Positions 1 to 6,793 of a DNA stretch of 9,403 bases are shown in pieces. Position 1 is the stretch's first letter; each line of letters begins with the position of its first letter. The notes under the pieces were generated by a model, which made no database searches, had not been told where the DNA came from, and saw only the letters and a program-made list of their open reading frames with translations. A program made the position numbers and the translations under genes. This stretch comes from JBLYYQ01 sp048550035 (GTDB lineage: Bacteria > Nitrospinota_A > UBA7883 > JBLYYQ01), in assembly GCA_048550035.1 (NCBI GenBank), contig JBLYYQ010000088.1, forward strand, positions 1-9,403, read 5' to 3'.

Positions 1-1
1 A

Positions 2-994
2 TTCAAAAAATCTCTAAAGACATCTATTTTTCTTTTACTTTCCACGCTGACCGGTCTAGCATTTACAGCCTATTTTATAGATGTCTATGATTTATGGCAT
101 CGCCTAGTGAACCTGCAAGGGCCAATTTATATCTGGACGGTCCCATTAATATTTATGATTGGCTCATACATAGGTGTAGCTATTTTACGAGAGCAGCTCT
201 GTTTTTGGCTCTGTCCATACGCTAGGCTCCAAGGTGTAATGGTAGATGACCAGACCTATTTGCCGACGTATGACTTTAACCGTGGCGAGCCTCGTGCTCG
301 AATTAAAACAGTCGATAAGAGCTTGGGCAGTCAAGATAAGGGAGATTGCATTGATTGCAATCTTTGCGTTGCTACATGTCCTACTGGTGTTGATATCCGT
401 AATGGACAGCAGGAAGGCTGTATAACATGTGGGATCTGTATTGATGCTTGCAACATGGTAATGGAAAAAATAAAGCGTCCAACAGGTCTAATTCGTTATA
501 TATCATTAGCTCAACATCGAGGTGAGAAGATTGCAAAGTTTTGGATGCGTCCTCGTGTTTTGGTCTACATTGCAATCCTAACAATCATAACCACTACTCT
601 CCTAGTAGGTAGCAAGCATATTGGGAAAATGGATTTGGTTGTGTTGCATCATGTGGTTCCACCTTATACTATGCTCTCAGATGGGAGTATAAAAAACCGA
701 TATATGATAAAGGTTTTAAATAAAACAGATAGTAATATTATTGCAAGACTCTATACGACAGGTTTAGATGATGGGCTCCTCTCAGTTGGTGATAGATTAG
801 AATTCAAAGCTGGTAAATTATCTAAAATTCCTGTTTCGATAACGATTGATAAAGGTAAGATTAGGGCTAAGCGTCAAGAATTCAAGTTCAACTTAGAAGT
901 CATTGATCGGCCAGAATTGAAAGATAGCTATTCGACTCAATTTATAGCTCCGGAACAATCAAGAGTTTCAACCGATGACGATTCTAAAAGGTAA
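2..994 (+). CDS. ccoG: Cytochrome c oxidase accessory protein CcoG/FixG (5'-truncated)
   Basis: Membrane-bound iron-sulfur protein needed for cbb3-type cytochrome c oxidase maturation; family work links it to handling or reduction of copper for the binuclear centre. The window opens inside the gene: the frame is open from base 2, and 330 residues remain, so roughly the first 140 of a usual ~470-residue protein are missing. The GTG at 107 is an internal valine, not the start. Visible, counted in the fragment: two membrane helices before residue 65, a CxxxCPY motif (C67, C71), two 4Fe-4S ferredoxin motifs (C116/C119/C122 followed by C126-P, and C140/C143/C146/C150), one further helix near 185-200, then the C-terminal periplasmic Ig-like FixG domain. 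It heads the cluster with ccoH 54 bp downstream. The family call is firm; the exact redox role is family knowledge. Confidence 0.96.
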   Translation, partial: FKKSLKTSIFLLLSTLTGLAFTAYFIDVYDLWHRLVNLQGPIYIWTVPLIFMIGSYIGVAILREQLCFWLCPYARLQGVMVDDQTYLPTYDFNRGEPRARIKTVDKSLGSQDKGDCIDCNLCVATCPTGVDIRNGQQEGCITCGICIDACNMVMEKIKRPTGLIRYISLAQHRGEKIAKFWMRPRVLVYIAILTIITTTLLVGSKHIGKMDLVVLHHVVPPYTMLSDGSIKNRYMIKVLNKTDSNIIARLYTTGLDDGLLSVGDRLEFKAGKLSKIPVSITIDKGKIRAKRQEFKFNLEVIDRPELKDSYSTQFIAPEQSRVSTDDDSKR

Positions 995-1048
995 AATACT
1001 AGATGTATATGGAGTTAAATTTATAACATCAAAAATGAAAGTATAAAG

Positions 1049-1564
1049 ATGGAGAAAAAAAAGGGGCTAGTGGATCATTGGTATCAGAGTCCTTGGGTAT
1101 GGGGCTTTATTTCTATTTTGGCTACAGTAGTAATTGTCAACATGATTATGTTAACTTTTGCGATCAAAACTAGCCCAGGACTAGTTGCCGAAGATTACTA
1201 TGAGCGTGGCAAAAGTTTTACACGACGTGCCGCAGTTGAGCATCTTGCAGGAAGTAGCAGGAAATATTATATTGAGTCCAATATTCCAGATAAGATTATA
1301 AAACAAGAAGAGAGTGTTTTTACTATACAGCTGTTAGATAAAGCTAATAACTTTGTAAGCTCATCCAAAGGAAAGATCTTCTTCTATCGACCATCGACAA
1401 CTAAGTATGATTTTTCGTATGAACTAGTGCTAGATGAAACTGAAGAGATTTATAGAGCAGTTGTGGAATTTCCACTTAAAGGTATCTGGGACTGCATAGT
1501 GGAGTTTAGTATAGACGATGAGAAGATCAGCAAAGCGATTCCTCTAGAAGTAGCCGAGTTTTAA
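1049..1564 (+). CDS. ccoH: CcoH/FixH, cbb3 oxidase assembly protein
   Basis: Small single-span membrane protein of the FixH family that associates with cbb3 oxidase and is needed for its assembly or stability. Of 171 residues, the short charged N-terminus is followed by one helix at about 16-39, then the family signature PGLVAEDYYERG (43-54) just after the membrane, and a periplasmic beta-rich domain to the end. It sits 54 bp after ccoG and 8 bp before ccoI, in the standard GHIS order. The ATG at 1049 has only a weak purine-rich upstream stretch and no clear Shine-Dalgarno. The ATG at 1035 is out of frame and stops after three codons, so 1049 is preferred. Divergent sequence is normal for this family; the call rests on the signature motif and the position. 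Confidence 0.93.
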   Translation: MEKKKGLVDHWYQSPWVWGFISILATVVIVNMIMLTFAIKTSPGLVAEDYYERGKSFTRRAAVEHLAGSSRKYYIESNIPDKIIKQEESVFTIQLLDKANNFVSSSKGKIFFYRPSTTKYDFSYELVLDETEEIYRAVVEFPLKGIWDCIVEFSIDDEKISKAIPLEVAEF

Positions 1565-1572
1565 TATCTCTT

Positions 1573-4029
1573 ATGGGGCTATATGGAACTGATGATATCG
1601 ATTCAACTACAGCCTGTTTTCACTGCAAACTTCCAGTTCCGCACAATCCGCCAACCTTTAAGTTAGATGGGGAAGTCCGTCTTTTTTGTTGCAGAGGCTG
1701 TTTAGCGGTTGCGATTGCAATTTATGATGCCAACCTCGAAGAGTATTATAGTCATAATGAAGGTCCGCTTGCTCCTCCTCCGAAATTCAATGAAGAGATT
1801 AAGAGTTATGATCTAAAGGAGGTTCAGCGTGAGTTTGTGACAGAGTTAGAATCTGGCATGAGTGAAGCTCCATTTTTAGTTGAGGGGATACATTGTGCAG
1901 CTTGCTGCTGGATTATCGATCGAGCATTAAAACAGCTACCACAGATTAAGAATGTTCAGATTAATTTAGCAAGGAAGCGCCTGAATATTGTTTGGAATAG
2001 CAAGGAGATAAAGGTCTCACAAATTATGCTAGCCCTTGCTAAGGTAGGCTATATTGTGATTCCCTTTACAGAGCATAAAGAGGAGGAGCATTTCAAACAT
2101 ACAAGTCGCATTGCACTCTACCGTATAGGTTTTGCAGCATTTGCGAGTATGAATATCATGTGGCTTTCGCTTGCATTATGGTTTGGTGCGGATGTTGACA
2201 AATTTCGTACATTTATTATGTATAGTAGTTTTGTTCTTGCAACACCCGTATTATTCTATTCTGGATGGCCATTTTTGGTAGGTGGTTATCGAGGGTTGAT
2301 CCGTTTCAGTCCAACTATGGATTTACCGATTGCAATTGGAGCTTTGGTTACATATTTCTATTCAATTTTTGTTATGATAGGGGGTGCGCCTGAGGCGACG
2401 ACATATTTCGAAACAGTAGTAACATTGATATTTTTGATTTCGATAGGTCGTTTTCTAGACTTAGCAACGAGGCGTAAAGCAGGTGATGCGACCATCCGTT
2501 TAGCCAAGCTGCAACCAAAATCTGTCTATGTTATTAATGATGATGGCGTTGAAGAGGTTGTTGCAATTGGATCTGTTTTAGTCGGGACAAAAATTTCTAT
2601 CAAACCTGGTGAACGAATCGGGCTTGATGGAGTTGTAGTCGATGGTGAGTCATATGTAGATGAATCAATAATAACTGGCGAGAATCGTCCAATTTTAAAG
2701 GTAGTAGGTGACCAAGTTATCGCAGGTTCTATCAATCAAGATGGTGCATTGAAAGTAAAAAGTAGTTCAACTGCCAGCCAAAATAAGGTTGCACAACTAT
2801 CAAAACTGATTTTGAATGCGCAAGGTTCAAGATCGAATTCAGAGAGAATAGCAGATATGGTAGTTCCATACTTTGTAGTCATAACTATCACAGTTGCAAC
2901 TGCTGCTTATATATATTGGATCCTCCATGGAGATAGCGATCTTGCACTCATTGCAGCAGTCTCTACATTGATTATAACCTGTCCTTGTGCGTTAGGTTTA
3001 GCGACCCCGATAACAATAGCAGCAGCAGTCGGAGCTGGTGTAAAGAACGGGATTATCATCAGAGAAGGAGAGGCGATTGAAAACTTGCCCTTAGTTGATC
3101 AGATGCTATTTGATAAAACAGGCGCGATTACAGAAGGTGATATGAAGGTTGAAAAAATTAAATCGCACGATACCAAATATAGTCAAGATGAAATATTAAA
3201 ATTAGCACTTTCAGTAGAGTCTAGCTCAGAGCATCCGATAGGGAAGGCATTGGTAAAGTATGGCAAACTTCGATTGATTGAAGAGAGCAAGGTAGGTAGC
3301 TTCAACAATCTTGCAGGGTATGGTGTTGAAGGTCAGATAGATAATCAACAAGTGTTGCTTGGTGCTAAACGACTTTTTATTAAGCGAGGTATAAAACTAA
3401 CTGAACTAAAAGAAAATCATGACGGTCAGGTTGTTTACCTTGCAGTTGAGAATCGACATATTGCAACGATGCTCCTCAGTGATCAGATAAGAGAAGATGC
3501 AGCCTTAACTTTACAAAGCCTAAAAGATCTTTCAATTAAATATCAACTTGTTACAGGTGACAGGCGAGAGGCTGCGTTGAAGATTGAGTCTACACTTGGC
3601 GGTTTTGAAGATCTGTCGTATGATATGACTCCAGAAGCGAAAGTTGACAAGCTAACTACTCTGATAGAGTTAGCCGTCAAGAATAAAGGAGGAAAGGTTG
3701 CGATGGTAGGTGATGGGATTAATGATGCAGCCGCTATTGCAAAAGCAGATGTTGGGATAGTGATGGATACAGGTGCTGATCTCTCAATAGCGGTAGCAGG
3801 GATCACTCTTTGCGGCGGCAAGCTTTACAAATTAATTGATACAATCCGATTATCAAAAAAGGTGGTTAAAATTATTCGTCAAAATATAGCGATCTCAATA
3901 TTATATAATTTGTGCTTTGTGCCGGTGGCAGTTTGCGGGTATTTATCGCCTACAATAGCAGCAATTGCAATGCCACTTAGCTCATTAGCAGTCGTAGGGA
4001 ATGCGATGCGAGTTCGTCAGATAAGATAG
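1573..4029 (+). CDS. ccoI: Copper-exporting P1B-type ATPase CcoI/FixI
   Basis: Copper-translocating P-type ATPase dedicated to cbb3 oxidase maturation, in the inner membrane. At 818 residues it is full length. In order: an N-terminal cysteine-rich metal-binding region (C15/C18, C39/C40/C43); an HMA domain with CAAC at 108-111; eight expected helices; actuator loop TGEN (368-371; usually TGES); CPC in helix 6 (470-472), the copper pathway; phosphorylation site D514; HP at 554-555; GDGIND at 713-718; and in the last helices the YN and MxxSS pattern typical of copper ATPases. The phosphorylation motif reads DKTGAIT instead of the near-invariant DKTGT[L/I]T: residue 518 is Ala (GCG at 3124-3126). 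The frame is otherwise intact, so it is not an obvious pseudogene. It starts 8 bp after ccoH without a clear Shine-Dalgarno, suggesting translational coupling. The CcoI assignment over CopA comes from the N-terminal cysteine domain and the GHIS order. Confidence 0.96.
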   Translation: MGLYGTDDIDSTTACFHCKLPVPHNPPTFKLDGEVRLFCCRGCLAVAIAIYDANLEEYYSHNEGPLAPPPKFNEEIKSYDLKEVQREFVTELESGMSEAPFLVEGIHCAACCWIIDRALKQLPQIKNVQINLARKRLNIVWNSKEIKVSQIMLALAKVGYIVIPFTEHKEEEHFKHTSRIALYRIGFAAFASMNIMWLSLALWFGADVDKFRTFIMYSSFVLATPVLFYSGWPFLVGGYRGLIRFSPTMDLPIAIGALVTYFYSIFVMIGGAPEATTYFETVVTLIFLISIGRFLDLATRRKAGDATIRLAKLQPKSVYVINDDGVEEVVAIGSVLVGTKISIKPGERIGLDGVVVDGESYVDESIITGENRPILKVVGDQVIAGSINQDGALKVKSSSTASQNKVAQLSKLILNAQGSRSNSERIADMVVPYFVVITITVATAAYIYWILHGDSDLALIAAVSTLIITCPCALGLATPITIAAAVGAGVKNGIIIREGEAIENLPLVDQMLFDKTGAITEGDMKVEKIKSHDTKYSQDEILKLALSVESSSEHPIGKALVKYGKLRLIEESKVGSFNNLAGYGVEGQIDNQQVLLGAKRLFIKRGIKLTELKENHDGQVVYLAVENRHIATMLLSDQIREDAALTLQSLKDLSIKYQLVTGDRREAALKIESTLGGFEDLSYDMTPEAKVDKLTTLIELAVKNKGGKVAMVGDGINDAAAIAKADVGIVMDTGADLSIAVAGITLCGGKLYKLIDTIRLSKKVVKIIRQNIAISILYNLCFVPVAVCGYLSPTIAAIAMPLSSLAVVGNAMRVRQIR

Positions 4030-4038
4030 GAGTCAAAA

Positions 4039-4233
4039 ATGGAGATTGTTTACTACCTGATACCACTTATGGTACTGGTTGGATTTGGTATGGTATTAGT
4101 ACTTTTTTGGGCAATTCGATCTGGTCAATATGAAGATCTAGAAGGTCCTGCATCGCAGATTTTATATGACGAAGATGACCCGCTACTTCCCAAAGATTAT
4201 GGGAAAAAGGAAAACGATACTAATCTAAAATAG
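4039..4233 (+). CDS. ccoS: CcoS/FixS, cbb3 oxidase maturation protein
   Basis: Tiny inner-membrane protein required for cofactor (copper/heme) insertion into cbb3 oxidase. It has 64 residues: one membrane helix at about 4-26 running straight into the family signature FWAIRSGQYEDLEGPA (23-38), then an acidic DEDDP segment and a lysine-rich tail. The ATG at 4039 is well supported by TAGGAG at 4027-4032, whose TAG is also the ccoI stop codon, so the ribosome binding site overlaps the end of ccoI and the two are probably translationally coupled. It closes the ccoGHIS set; the next gene converges from the other strand with only 19 bp between the two stop codons. Confidence 0.95.
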   Translation: MEIVYYLIPLMVLVGFGMVLVLFWAIRSGQYEDLEGPASQILYDEDDPLLPKDYGKKENDTNLK

Positions 4234-4238
4234 CTAAG

Positions 4239-4251
4239 CAAACGAGGTTTG
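4239..4251. terminator. Short inverted repeat between convergent ccoS and lipoprotein gene
   Basis: CAAAC-GAG-GTTTG is a perfect 5-bp stem with a 3-nt loop, placed between the stop codons of two convergent genes, where a bidirectional terminator would be expected. It is short, not GC-rich, and has no proper T-run on either side, so it is a weak candidate only. Confidence 0.25.
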
Positions 4252-4252
4252 A

Positions 4253-4900
4253 TTAATTAGGAAAGGTTGTTTTAAAAAGAGCTTGTGACAAATAATGGAT
4301 AGCATCTTTCTTGTTATGATCTAATAATATAAATAGAGCCTTCTCAGGATAGAGCCATTCTGCTCTACTATCATCTAGTTCAATTATCTTTTGGGCTTTT
4401 CCAAAGCGTTCGATGATGATCTCCTCTGTAAGGTTAAAAGATGGGAGGAAGGTTAATCCTATAACTTTCCGATTTAACGCTTGCCGATATGATATTGCAT
4501 CTAAAAAATACTGTTTTGCCTTTCTGGCAGCCGCTTTACTTTTAACTTTTGATAATAAAGCCTTTTTTGCCCACTCATTATCGATTTCAAGGTTAGCGAT
4601 CAGTTCACCAGAGAATTTATTGATTTCAACTTTAGCGTAGTATGCTTCTAAGGAGTAAGAGCCGTTTATTTCCTCGAAAATAGCAATTTTAGGTTCACTT
4701 TTAACCTTTTTCTTGACCACTTCGGCACTATCGGATCCTATAACAATCCCTAACACTTCAGTCTTGTTCTCATCAATGATTTTGACCATCCAAGGTTTGT
4801 CAAGATTCGATGGGGGGACTCTTTTTTCATTATCGCATCCTATCAACAGTAAATTAGCAGTAATAATAATTAAAAGAATAGGGAGCGCTGTTAGCCGCAT
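4253..4900 (-). CDS. Uncharacterised inner-membrane-type lipoprotein
   Basis: I do not recognise a named function. The 215-residue protein begins with a type II signal peptide: MR, a hydrophobic run, then lipobox LIGC with the lipidated cysteine at 22. Asp at +2 (Cys-Asp-Asn) is the enteric Lol-avoidance signal, suggesting retention in the inner membrane if that rule holds here. The mature part is soluble and lysine/glutamate rich. A segment at about 35-115 (W-x-V-K-I then GIVIGSDSAEVV) and a C-terminal segment (EEIIIERFGKAQKI, then AEWLYPEKALFILLD) have the spacing of BamE/SmpA-like repeats, which is a resemblance only. It is the third gene of the rpsT set, 49 bp after the TauE-like gene. 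It has no obvious Shine-Dalgarno; the 12-mer TATCTGAAAATA lies just upstream. That it is a real gene is likely from the signal peptide, length and arrangement. Confidence 0.8.
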   Translation of the reverse strand: MRLTALPILLIIITANLLLIGCDNEKRVPPSNLDKPWMVKIIDENKTEVLGIVIGSDSAEVVKKKVKSEPKIAIFEEINGSYSLEAYYAKVEINKFSGELIANLEIDNEWAKKALLSKVKSKAAARKAKQYFLDAISYRQALNRKVIGLTFLPSFNLTEEIIIERFGKAQKIIELDDSRAEWLYPEKALFILLDHNKKDAIHYLSQALFKTTFPN

Positions 4901-4949
4901 AATAATATTTTCAGATAGTGTAGTTGAAGTAAAAAATTAATGAAAGTGG

Positions 4950-5693
4950 TTAAAGTTTAGGTCCATTTCTATCATTTTCCAATTTTTCTTGAATCATTAT
5001 TCCCATTTTAATAGGTCTCTCACCAAGGATAAAGAGAGCTTTATAGACCATAAAAGATCCAAAAAGTATGATAAAAGATGCTGCTATTTTAAGTAGTTTT
5101 GCTCTTTTGCTGACCGAAAATAGTCGAAAAACAAAAGGTATTGCAAGAAGTGCTGGGATAGTTCCAATCCCAAATAGAGCCATAATAATTCCACCACTTA
5201 TAGGAGATGAGGTTGCAAGTGCAAGTGCAAGTGCACCATAGACTAATCCACAAGGTAAGAATCCATTCATTAATCCAATAATTGCAGAAGTCAGGAGTGA
5301 ATCACCCTTGGCTGCACGGTTGAGAAATGAGCCTGGAATCGATATTAATGGAAGTAAGTTGTATCTATCAGGGACCCATCCTCCGATTTGAAGTGCGAAA
5401 AAGACCATAAACGCACCAGCAACGATAAGTAACCCTTTCTGAGCGGTCAAAAGTGGAATTGCATCTGTTATTAGTGCACCTAGCAGTCCGAAAACAATAC
5501 CGAGCAAAATGTATGATGTAGTCCGGGCAAGATGATAACTAATATATCCTAATACTCTTTGCTTTTCACTCTTAAGAGAGAAGAGAGCGACAATAGGGCC
5601 ACACATCCCAACACAGTGTAGACCGCCAACAAAGCCCATCATAAAAGCAGCAGTTAATTCGGCAGGTGTCAACACAGTTGGATCCATTGCCAT
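4950..5693 (-). CDS. TauE/SafE-like (DsbD_2 type) six-helix membrane protein
   Basis: A 247-residue integral membrane protein of the family usually annotated as sulfite exporter TauE/SafE or cytochrome c biogenesis transmembrane (DsbD_2) protein. About six helices are visible (roughly 11-38, 50-75, 86-106, 133-161, 166-192, 200-222). Two conserved elements mark the family: GGLHCVGMCGP (23-33), with H26, C27, M30 and C31 as possible metal or redox ligands in helix 1, and NGFLPCGLVYG (143-153) in helix 4. YHLAR (53-57) is also typical. Homologues often follow ccoS in other genomes, which suggests a copper or cytochrome role rather than sulfite export; that is inference. Here it lies on the opposite strand, 15 bp after rpsT. 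No clear Shine-Dalgarno is seen; ATG at 5693 is chosen as the first in-frame start, with a second ATG two codons later. The exact substrate is unknown. Confidence 0.88.
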   Translation of the reverse strand: MAMDPTVLTPAELTAAFMMGFVGGLHCVGMCGPIVALFSLKSEKQRVLGYISYHLARTTSYILLGIVFGLLGALITDAIPLLTAQKGLLIVAGAFMVFFALQIGGWVPDRYNLLPLISIPGSFLNRAAKGDSLLTSAIIGLMNGFLPCGLVYGALALALATSSPISGGIIMALFGIGTIPALLAIPFVFRLFSVSKRAKLLKIAASFIILFGSFMVYKALFILGERPIKMGIMIQEKLENDRNGPKL

Positions 5694-5708
5694 CTATTTT
5701 CAGATAAT

Positions 5709-5978
5709 TTATAGATTATTTAGTTTGTTAATCTGCTTTGCAAGACGGGATATTCTTCTAGATTGATTATTTTTATGAATAATCCCATTCTTAGAGGCTA
5801 CTGCTAATGTTCGATTAGCTTCTATTAGTAGAGAGGAAGAGAGTTCTTTATCCCCTTTTTCAATGGCAGCCCGTACTTTTTTAACTGCAGTTCGTCCTGC
5901 TGATCGTACGGACATATTATTTATAGTTTTCTGTTTAGTTTGCCTTACTCTTTTAATGGCAGATTTACTATTTGGCAT
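5709..5978 (-). CDS. rpsT: 30S ribosomal protein S20
   Basis: Primary 16S rRNA-binding protein of the small ribosomal subunit. The 89-residue product begins MPNSKSAIKRVRQ and is lysine/arginine rich throughout, with the typical NNMSVRSAGRTAVKKVR and GIIHKNNQSRRISRLAKQ segments; length and pattern match S20 fully. ATG at 5978 is preferred over an in-frame TTG at 5990, because GAAGGG (5983-5988) is positioned for the ATG and the TTG would overlap it, and because S20 proteins start with this MPNSKSA/MANTKSA pattern. The gene is first in a minus-strand run with the TauE-like gene 15 bp downstream and no terminator between. A strong sigma-70-type promoter lies about 45-70 bp upstream. Confidence 0.97.
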   Translation of the reverse strand: MPNSKSAIKRVRQTKQKTINNMSVRSAGRTAVKKVRAAIEKGDKELSSSLLIEANRTLAVASKNGIIHKNNQSRRISRLAKQINKLNNL

Positions 5979-5982
5979 AATA

Positions 5983-5988
5983 CCCTTC
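5983..5988 (-). promoter_or_regulatory. rpsT ribosome binding site
   Basis: GAAGGG on the minus strand, 4 nt before the ATG at 5978. It decides the start, because an alternative TTG four codons upstream would lie within it. Confidence 0.65.
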
Positions 5989-6021
5989 AAATGAACAATT
6001 AATTACTAAATATGTAAACTA

Positions 6022-6050
6022 ATCATCAGAGCAAATCGTTCAAATGTCAA
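6022..6050 (-). promoter_or_regulatory. Sigma-70-type promoter for rpsT
   Basis: On the minus strand a perfect TTGACA -35 (6045-6050) is followed by a 17-nt spacer and GATGAT as -10 (6022-6027; 4 of 6 consensus positions). Transcription would begin near 6015, giving a leader of about 37 nt to the rpsT ATG. Position, spacing and the perfect -35 make this the best promoter in the window; the weak -10 is the main doubt. Confidence 0.6.
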
Positions 6051-6059
6051 GAATATATA

Positions 6060-6086
6060 TTGAAATATAGGAGTTTAATCTATAAT
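6060..6086 (+). promoter_or_regulatory. Possible sigma-70-type promoter for nitroreductase-hisG
   Basis: TTGAAA (6060-6065, 5 of 6) and a perfect TATAAT (6081-6086) are separated by 15 nt, which is shorter than the preferred 16-18. The start would be near 6093, about 28 nt ahead of the nitroreductase ATG. It is back to back with the rpsT promoter, the two -35 elements being 9 bp apart. Confidence 0.4.
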
Positions 6087-6120
6087 ATCGTTCAGAACAT
6101 ATTAAATATTGGAGGAGTAG

Positions 6121-6786
6121 ATGGAATTTAATGAACTTATTCTAAATCGGCACTCCACCCGTGGTTTTTTGGAACAGGAGGTTAGCGATGAAACTTTACG
6201 AGAAATCTTTAAATTAGCATCTAGATCTCCATCAGCAGTTAACATGCAGCCTTGGCATGTTGTTTCACTTTCCAAAGGTCCACTTCTAACGAAGTTGAGT
6301 GATAAGTTAATTGCAGCACATAAGAACAAGGAAAAAGATAAGCCAGATGTAAAATTTTATCCTGACAAATGGTTCGAACCATTTGCAAGCAGACGTAAAG
6401 AATGTGGATTAGAACTATTTAGGGCATTAGATATCAAGAGAGAGGATGTCAATAAGCGCGAGGAGGCTTGGGTTGCGAACTATCGATTTTTTGATGCACC
6501 GGTTGGGCTATTGATTTTTTCTGATAGTAAATTGCCGGAAGGTTCGCTTGTCGATTGTGGAATGTTTATGATGGGATTGATGCTAGCTGCGAAGTCGCTA
6601 GGTATCGATAGTTGCCCAATGGCCTCAATTGCAGAATACCCAACTATTGTTAAAGAGAGTCTCAATGTTGATAACGATCATCTTTTAATTAGTGCAATTG
6701 CACTAGGATATAAAGATCCCAATCATCCAGCAAATCAATGCTCGATGAGCAGATTAGATGTAGATGAGTTTGTAAGTTTTAGATAG
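6121..6786 (+). CDS. FMN-dependent nitroreductase family protein
   Basis: Cytosolic flavoprotein of the nitroreductase fold, which uses NAD(P)H to reduce nitro compounds, quinones or related substrates; the true substrate cannot be read from sequence. Of 221 residues, the N-terminal R10-H-S12-T-R14 motif binds the FMN phosphate, and SPSAVNMQPWHVV (37-48) is the second flavin-binding signature. The C-terminal ALGYKDP followed by a R-x-x-x-x-E-F ending also matches the family. Length is normal for the NfnB/NfsB-like group. The ATG at 6121 is well fixed by GGAGGAG (6111-6117). Its stop is 7 bp ahead of hisG, so the two are probably cotranscribed, an unusual pairing with no evident pathway link. 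Confidence 0.93.
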   Translation: MEFNELILNRHSTRGFLEQEVSDETLREIFKLASRSPSAVNMQPWHVVSLSKGPLLTKLSDKLIAAHKNKEKDKPDVKFYPDKWFEPFASRRKECGLELFRALDIKREDVNKREEAWVANYRFFDAPVGLLIFSDSKLPEGSLVDCGMFMMGLMLAAKSLGIDSCPMASIAEYPTIVKESLNVDNDHLLISAIALGYKDPNHPANQCSMSRLDVDEFVSFR

Positions 6787-6793
6787 AAAAGCT

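Noticed and set aside
107..109. GTG at 107 as the start of ccoG
   Set aside because: The frame is open back to base 2 and encodes another membrane helix that belongs to CcoG; the gene simply enters from outside the window.
3543..3821. Antisense open frames inside ccoI, ccoG, nitroreductase, hisG, flagellin and fliD
   Set aside because: They mirror strongly conserved sense genes, lack ribosome binding sites and show low-complexity antisense-type composition.
4929..4936. Minus-strand T-run after the TauE-like gene as a terminator
   Set aside because: No stem-loop precedes it, so it is just AT-rich spacer.
4413..4940. Plus-strand frames opposite the lipoprotein gene
   Set aside because: The minus strand has a complete signal peptide and lipobox and a full-length frame; the plus-strand frames show no motif.
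5979..5990. TTG at 5990 as rpsT start (four extra residues MKGI)
   Set aside because: It overlaps the ribosome binding site of the ATG at 5978, and S20 proteins begin with the MPNSKSA-like sequence.
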